Shown here: piece by piece, positions 6,463 through 10,383 of the stretch
Numbering within the stretch: the first letter of the stretch is position 1
How the letters are laid out: each line of letters begins with the position of its first letter
Assembly: GCA_046724395.1 (NCBI GenBank)
Contig: JBKOWM010000013.1
Location: 1 to 10,383, forward strand
Source: DATAEU01 sp046724395
GTDB taxonomy: Bacteria; Actinomycetota; UBA4738; HRBIN12
Direction of reading: 5' to 3'
Length of the DNA stretch: 10,383 nucleotides
Program-made: the position numbers and the translations under genes
The notes under the pieces: model-generated
Told to the model about the DNA's origin: nothing
The model's input: only the letters and a program-made list of their open reading frames with translations
Databases searched by the model: none

Positions 6463-6826
6463 ATGCAGGAGGAAGTGGGTTCGCGGGCGAGGGGAATCGT
6501 TGCCATCACGCTGTTCGTCGAGGACGTGCAGGGGCGCGAAGCTTTTCCCGAGAGGTCTTCGGCGCCAGTCGGTGGTGTTCGAGGACGATGAGTCGGCCCG
6601 GAGACACCTCGTCAACCCGCTTCAGGCGACCGAGGCAACGGAGCCGTCGAGCCTGCAGCGCTGGCGAGCCGCGATGTCGGATCCCGTCACGTCCCTCACC
6701 ATCGAGGTCGATAACGTGGATGACTTGTGTGCCGAGCTGACTGCACGCGGATGGACTGTGAACGGTCCGATGATAAGGGGAGTAGGGGATGAGCGAACAG
6801 CCAGTTCGGCAGACGGAGCCGATGCA
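6463..6826 (+). pseudogene. Decayed VOC (glyoxalase-fold) protein gene
   Basis: A strong ribosome binding site (AAGGAGGAG) precedes the ATG at 6463. The first frame reads GIVAITLFVEDVQG, the first strand of a VOC domain. After a shift near GGGG 6531-6534 the sequence continues GAKLF; a piece of REVFGA appears in a third frame. It then resumes as SVVFEDDES, LTIEVDNVDDLCAELTARGW and NGPM, all typical VOC elements, with a possible RTAS-AD ending. At least three one-base shifts are needed (near 6531-6534, 6547-6549 and 6565-6568), and the segment around 6595-6620 is also shortened. Small VOC proteins are often encoded near DGPF/ECF operons. As it stands the gene cannot make the domain: the first frame stops after about 42 codons. 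An annotation from the second frame alone would miss the true N-terminus. Confidence 0.6.
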
Positions 6827-6968
6827 CGACGCCCGCGACCAGTACCTCAACAGTCTCGAACTCGATGCCGATCAGCGTGCTATCGCAGGGCCCGCGTTCG
6901 AGGCCGGCTGGACCGCGGGTGTGCACCGGATGGCGGTCTCTCGCGACCAGGCGATCGACGACATGTAG
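6789..6968 (+). CDS. Small acidic hypothetical protein, 59 aa
   Basis: The ATG at 6789 follows AAGGGGAG at suitable spacing and opens a 59-codon frame ending at TAG 6966-6968. The protein begins MSEQPVRQTEPMHDARDQYL and continues LELDADQRAIAGPAFEAGWT to an IDDM end. It is Asp/Glu/Ala-rich and helical in appearance, with no membrane segment or metal motif. The translation is more protein-like than those of the overlapping frames. It starts inside the tail of the decayed VOC gene, so the two cannot both be intact as drawn. I do not recognise the family. Confidence 0.45.
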   Translation: MSEQPVRQTEPMHDARDQYLNSLELDADQRAIAGPAFEAGWTAGVHRMAVSRDQAIDDM

Positions 6969-7140
6969 GAGGGTGCCAATCCGCCCTTCTTCTCGCACCG
7001 CGACCCGGTCAGGCTCGGGTTCGTCGGTCCGGTCGATGAGAGTTCGCCGGTCGCGCGAGTCCGAGATGATTCACGACGACCCCCCGCGTGGCTCTCCGCT
7101 GCGGACAGGGCAGCCGCTCGATCCGCAGAGAGCGGACAAG

Positions 7141-7172
7141 GAGACGGAGCCCACCGAGGTGGGCTCCGTCTC
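7141..7172. terminator. Perfect 13-bp hairpin between convergent genes
   Basis: GAGACGGAGCCCA (7141-7153) pairs perfectly with TGGGCTCCGTCTC (7160-7172) around a 6-base loop. It lies between the plus-strand small ORF and the 3' end of the convergent monooxygenase gene. Neither side has a real T-run, so it may be an L-shaped terminator of the kind common in high-GC bacteria, serving one or both directions. Confidence 0.6.
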
Positions 7173-7235
7173 GTCCTACGGGCGCGTCGGCGGCCGACCG
7201 CCGCGACCGTTTGGCCGGCGCGGTGATCCGGTCGG

Positions 7236-7541
7236 TCAGACCTTCGCGGGGGTGCCTTCGTAAAACGCGAGGTCACCGATCTCGGTCGAGCGCAGCTCCA
7301 CCCGGTCGCTCACGTGCTCACGGTCCCAGGTCTCCGCGATCGGAGCCGAAGCCTCGGCGTCCTTGCGCGTCTCCCACAGACTGAGCGATACGAGGGTGTT
7401 GTGGCCGACGTCCGCGACGCCGTACCGGATGAATCCCGGCTGCTCCTGGAACGTGCGGAGCATGCTCTTGCGAGCCTCGTCGGCGAGCTCCTGGAAGGAG
7501 CCCTTCTTGATCTCATACGTTGCCACGCGCAGGTGCTTCAC
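7236..7541 (-). CDS. Antibiotic biosynthesis monooxygenase (ABM)-type protein
   Basis: The likely protein is 101 residues, starting at GTG 7539-7541 behind AAGGGAG. The frame stays open further upstream to 7736, but that extension reads as Arg/Ser-rich filler, so the shorter start is preferred. The core follows the ABM dimeric ferredoxin-like fold. There is a first strand HLRVATYEIK, a helix with ELADEARKSML, the QEQPGFIRYGVADVG segment with its typical PGF turn, then LVSLSLWETRKDAEAS and a closing strand DLAFYEG. ABM proteins are small cytoplasmic enzymes or stress proteins, including heme-degrading and quinol-oxidising members; the substrate cannot be read from sequence. It is transcribed toward the hairpin at 7141-7172 and stands alone. 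Confidence 0.8.
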   Translation of the reverse strand: MKHLRVATYEIKKGSFQELADEARKSMLRTFQEQPGFIRYGVADVGHNTLVSLSLWETRKDAEASAPIAETWDREHVSDRVELRSTEIGDLAFYEGTPAKV

Positions 7542-7802
7542 GTTGTCTCCCTTGCTCGTTTTGGTGCCCGGACCATCCGGGGCCAACGCAAAGCCAGATC
7601 GAGAGCGAGATGCGCTCGGGGTATCAAGCCTTCGCTGGAACCAGCGATCGAACGGGATGACGGAGGCGATCCTCGTGACTGCTACTTCTCCCGTCGAGGA
7701 CGGGATCGCGACTTTCTCGAGTATACGTCTTTCCACGATGGCTACGACGGGGTGAACGACGGCACCGAGCTACCTGACCCGCCGTCGCTCGACCGGTGGA
7801 CA

Positions 7803-8276
7803 TTAGGAGCAGGGCGACATGGGCGATGCCGCCTCCACGCCCGAGTCACACGCCCTTTCTGGCAGGACTCCGCACGAACCTCCGGAAGTAACGGCGGGAC
7901 CAAGACACGTTCCCTCGCTCGCCTCGCCTACACCCCTGTCGAGCTCGGCAGCGGTGCGGAAGCGCTGCTCTGACGCGGGCGGGCGGGGGAGTGTGACGCC
8001 GAGCGCGGGGTTCGCCGCGATCCGATGATCACGCACCGCCAAGTCGAGGATCGATCGCAGGACGCCGACCGCCTTGCGCGTCGTCGATGGACTCGACGCA
8101 GATGCAACCACGGCCGTCCACGCCGCAACCTGGCCGTGTTCCAGTCGGCGAATCTCGACCCCCCGCGAGCGGGGGAGGACGTGGGCATCGAGCAGAGAGC
8201 GATAGGACATACGCCTCGATGGCTTCAGCGAGGCTGTCGTGGAGTACCAGGTCTCCGCGAGCTCGGCGATAGATCC
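7803..8276 (-). pseudogene. Truncated tyrosine recombinase (phage-type integrase) remnant
   Basis: From about 8276 the minus strand reads GSIAELAETWYSTTASLKPS, then MSYRSLLDAHVLPR, then RLEHGQVAAWTAV, SPSTTRKAVGVLRSILDLAV and RIAANPALGV. This is the SAM-like core-binding domain of tyrosine recombinases, including the conserved linker PPASEQRFRTAAELD. After that linker the sequence degenerates and stops at 7803, so the catalytic domain with its R...HxxR...Y residues is absent. Upstream of 8276 the frame stays open but does not resemble an integrase N-terminus. The fragment is a dead integrase. I found no attachment site, tRNA target or other phage gene nearby. Confidence 0.75.
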
Positions 8277-8521
8277 GTCCTGAGCGTGTGTCGCGCCAGC
8301 GCGCTCAGCAACTCGTTCGTGAAGCGGGGTTCCCGCCGCGCGCGAGCAACGATGCGACAGGCCCGCTGTGGCGTCCGGCCGACGTCAGGCGCGGGGCGAA
8401 GAAGTGGGCCGGACAGCGACGCGCGCGCAGATTAAAGGACTAGCTGCCCAGCTACATCCGGTAGGATTGACATGGCGGCGGGGTGACGTCGTCGACTGCG
8501 GCAACGTCACCGCTAATCGCA

Positions 8522-8986
8522 CTAGCAGAAGTCCGTTAACAACGGGGTCGAGTCAAACTTGTATCCGCTCTGAGGAACGCGGTGCGCCAAGGTGTTATCT
8601 TGCTTGATGGCGCTGCCGAAGCCATAGGCGCGCCACGCAAAGATGTCGTTATCTGCACCGCAGACCGGACCTGTGATAGTTGCTTGAGCGGTGCGAACAT
8701 TGTGGTAGTCGTTGCAGTTGAACTGGCCACCACCCTGCCAGTTGTGCCAGGTCCCGCCCTCTTTGTACTGCATCGAAACCTGTGCACAGACCGTGTAGTG
8801 CGGCTCCGAGAACGTAATGCGGACTTGGGCCTTCACGTAATTCAACGTCCCTTCGGTCGTGTCAACCGAAAGAGTCCACGTTCCGTGGGCTGCTGCGGGA
8901 ACGGGTGAGAGTGTGGTTAACGCCATCGCAAGAGTGACGACGGCTCCGGAGCGTAGAATTCGACCTGTCCTGGCGACTCTCTGCAT
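8522..8986 (-). CDS. Secreted four-cysteine protein of unknown function
   Basis: The 154-residue protein has a classical signal peptide. A basic start (QRVARTGRILR) is followed by a hydrophobic core to residue 27 and a PAAA cleavage region near 30-33, so the mature part would begin at HGTWTLSVD. The mature protein has four cysteines (67, 91, 109, 154), enough for two disulphides, and many aromatic and glycine residues (GTWHNWQGGGQFNC). It is predicted beta-rich and contains no catalytic motif I know. The ATG at 8984-8986 is preceded by AAGGGGG at good spacing. No neighbour suggests a pathway. Codon use is somewhat more A/T-rich than in the ECF operon, which could hint at different origin, but this is weak. 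Confidence 0.7.
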   Translation of the reverse strand: MQRVARTGRILRSGAVVTLAMALTTLSPVPAAAHGTWTLSVDTTEGTLNYVKAQVRITFSEPHYTVCAQVSMQYKEGGTWHNWQGGGQFNCNDYHNVRTAQATITGPVCGADNDIFAWRAYGFGSAIKQDNTLAHRVPQSGYKFDSTPLLTDFC

Positions 8987-9013
8987 TCCGGTTCCCCCTT
9001 GATCGAGGACGGC

Positions 9014-9042
9014 CTCGTAGCACGAACAGTCTGGCTACGCAA
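9014..9042 (-). promoter_or_regulatory. Possible promoter of the secreted protein gene
   Basis: On the minus strand TTGCGT (9042-9037) and TACGAG (9019-9014) are 17 bases apart and would place the transcript start about 20 bases before the ATG. The -10 lacks the usual final T, so support is modest. The pair resembles the one before the lipoprotein gene. Confidence 0.25.
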
Positions 9043-9292
9043 GTTCGCCGGACTCACCGGCCGCGGCGCATTGCGAGCACCCCGGAATTCGCGCAGGCGA
9101 CTCCAGCCAACCCGGATCATCGCGGAGGCCTGCCGTCTCGTATGCAACTGAACGGCGGTCGTCGTTCACTCACGACAGGCTAGCCCAAGACCTCTGTCGA
9201 CCGGTCCCTAACCCTGCACACCGCGAGCCTAGGCCGGTGAACCGACTCGATGTCGAAGGGGAACGCTGCACGAGGCCAGTCCCCCGTCGGCT

Positions 9293-10383
9293 TTAGATGC
9301 GAGGATCACCCTCGTCGTTCTTCGCGCCACTCCCAAAAAGCACACCGCCCGCCCATCTGATTCCCTCGCGGGCGGCAGCCCTGAGCCATACGGGCATGTG
9401 CGCGCCACCCCGGATGCGCTTGGCCGCCCACGTCCTGAAGTCCATCACGCTTAGGTCGCTCTCCTGCCACGCGTCGAGGAGCTTTTGTTAGGGTGTTTCC
9501 GACTTCGGCGGCGGTTCCGACAAGTAGTTCCAGATCACCGGCAGCCAAGAAGGCGACACGATCCACGCCTCCGATCCCGAGCGTTTCACATTCGGGATCC
9601 TCGCGTAGAAGATCGTTGACGTAGCCTGAGACGAACGGCAGTTGCGGAAACGGGCCGGGAGCACGATCACAGGCGTGAAGCGAATCTCCGGACCGACAGA
9701 GACCTGACGGGCGAGTCGAGTTTCAAGGGGCAACGGCCTTTCCTTCAGCAGGCGAATCGTGCTGGCCAGCTGACGAGCCTTGATTAGCGCAGCCTTTCGG
9801 AGATCATCCTCGAGATCGTCGATGCCGCCGGTTGCTACCGTATCCAGCGAGAACCTCCGCGCGACAGCCTCAATTAGCAAGAAGCGCCCTGGATACTCGA
9901 TGACGTTGTCACATGTCTTGACGTCCGGCCAGGCTTCGCGCATCACCGAGTCGGGAATGATTCGCGCCCGATCGCCGATGCCCTCCTCAATCAGTTCGCG
10001 AACGTACGTCTCCCAGGCGACCCCAAAGAACTCGCGCCATCGGCCCGACTGCTGCGAGCTTTCCGCTCCAAGAGCGTCATTGACGGCGTAGAACAGGCCA
10101 TCCGTTGCTCGTTCGGCCAGCATCTGCAGCGAGAACGGGATCAGACCGCCGTTGTGTCTTAGGAGCGGCCGTTGACGCATCTTCGTAAAGTCCCAGAAGA
10201 AGCGCGGATCACTCAGGTTGTCGAGGACGCCTTCCGCGTACCACTCGCGATCGGCCGATATCGTCGAGATGAAGCGAGCGACGATCTCGCGAGTAAGGAT
10301 TGTGCCTGTAATCTCCTCGCGCATCCAGAGCGGGGATTGCTCCGTTCGGACGCGCTCGTGGAAGTGAGCAGACAGCCCAACTC
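9293..10383 (-). CDS. PD-(D/E)XK nuclease-like protein, frameshifted, 5' end outside window
   Basis: The minus-strand frame is open from the right edge (VGLSAHFHERVRTEQSPLW, then MREEITG) so the start lies outside. After a helical N-terminal part comes REFFGVAWETYVRELIEEG, then CDNVIEYPGRFLLIEAVARR and DDLRKAALIKARQLASTIR. This arrangement (acidic residue, hydrophobic strand with IE, basic helix, then a K/R-Q-L helix) resembles PD-(D/E)XK nuclease-like domains, but the expected E-x-K reads E-A-V. The frame then breaks. A one-base loss near 9655-9656 moves the homologous reading to PFPQLPFVSGYVNDLL, GGVDRVAFLAAGDLELLVG and EVGNTLTK. An extra A in the run 9483-9486 returns it to KLLDAWQESDLSVMDFRTWA and a TAA at 9293-9295. 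The first frame alone stops at 9488 with an unrelated tail. The nuclease-like assignment is inferred from pattern, not from a search. Confidence 0.55.

Noticed and set aside
7720..7725. TATACT as a -10 box for the ABM-type gene (minus strand)
   Set aside because: No acceptable -35 element lies 16-19 bases upstream, and it is about 180 bases from the start codon.
7542..7736. Longer N-terminus for the ABM-type gene
   Set aside because: The in-frame extension is Arg/Ser-rich filler, while the GTG at 7539-7541 has a good ribosome binding site and begins at the first strand of the fold.
8025..8435. Plus-strand open frame of 136 codons over the integrase remnant
   Set aside because: It is a basic, motif-free translation antisense to recognisable integrase sequence.
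1..10383. CRISPR array, tRNA, rRNA, complete insertion sequence or toxin-antitoxin pair
   Set aside because: No regularly spaced repeats, cloverleaf-like sequence, transposase catalytic motifs or paired small genes of known type were found on either strand.

Overview
This is a high-GC window with strongly G/C-biased third codon positions. Its gene content suits a soil-type Actinomycetota or a high-GC Chloroflexota: an ECF sigma factor with a DGPF/YCII partner, a GAP-family membrane protein, a Ser/Pro/Thr-linker lipoprotein, and a YdeI/OmdA protein. I cannot place it more precisely without a search. No rRNA, tRNA, CRISPR array or complete mobile element was seen.

Left region (1-3135): the tail of an unknown gene enters from the left edge. 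Next, on the minus strand, is a broken PD40/TolB-type beta-propeller fragment that runs into a frameshifted copy of a small CxxC...HxxH protein, and then an intact YdeI/OmdA-family gene. A stretch of about 450 bases follows, with only one coding-like scrap. On the plus strand come a small unknown gene and a six-helix GAP-family membrane protein broken by one frameshift. Convergent with that pair is the intact second copy of the CxxC...HxxH protein.

Middle region (3288-7541): a lipoprotein gene with a plausible promoter, then about 900 bases with only two doubtful small ORFs. After this is the best-understood unit: a candidate ECF-type promoter, a DGPF/YCII protein, an overlapping ECF42-type sigma factor with a TPR-like C-terminal extension, and a decayed VOC (glyoxalase-fold) gene. 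This looks like a self-regulated sigma-factor operon. A small acidic ORF, a perfect hairpin and a convergent antibiotic-biosynthesis-monooxygenase-type gene close the region.

Right region (7542-10383): a truncated tyrosine recombinase, a secreted four-cysteine protein, and a gene running off the right edge that resembles a PD-(D/E)XK nuclease-like protein. That last gene carries two compensating frameshifts that hide its true C-terminus.

The most striking property of the window is the number of single-base frameshifts, nearly all in short homopolymers. Real gene decay and sequencing error cannot be told apart from this sequence alone. I saw no convincing new multi-gene system. The best novelty candidates are the paired CxxC...HxxH family and the right-edge nuclease-like protein that lacks the expected lysine.
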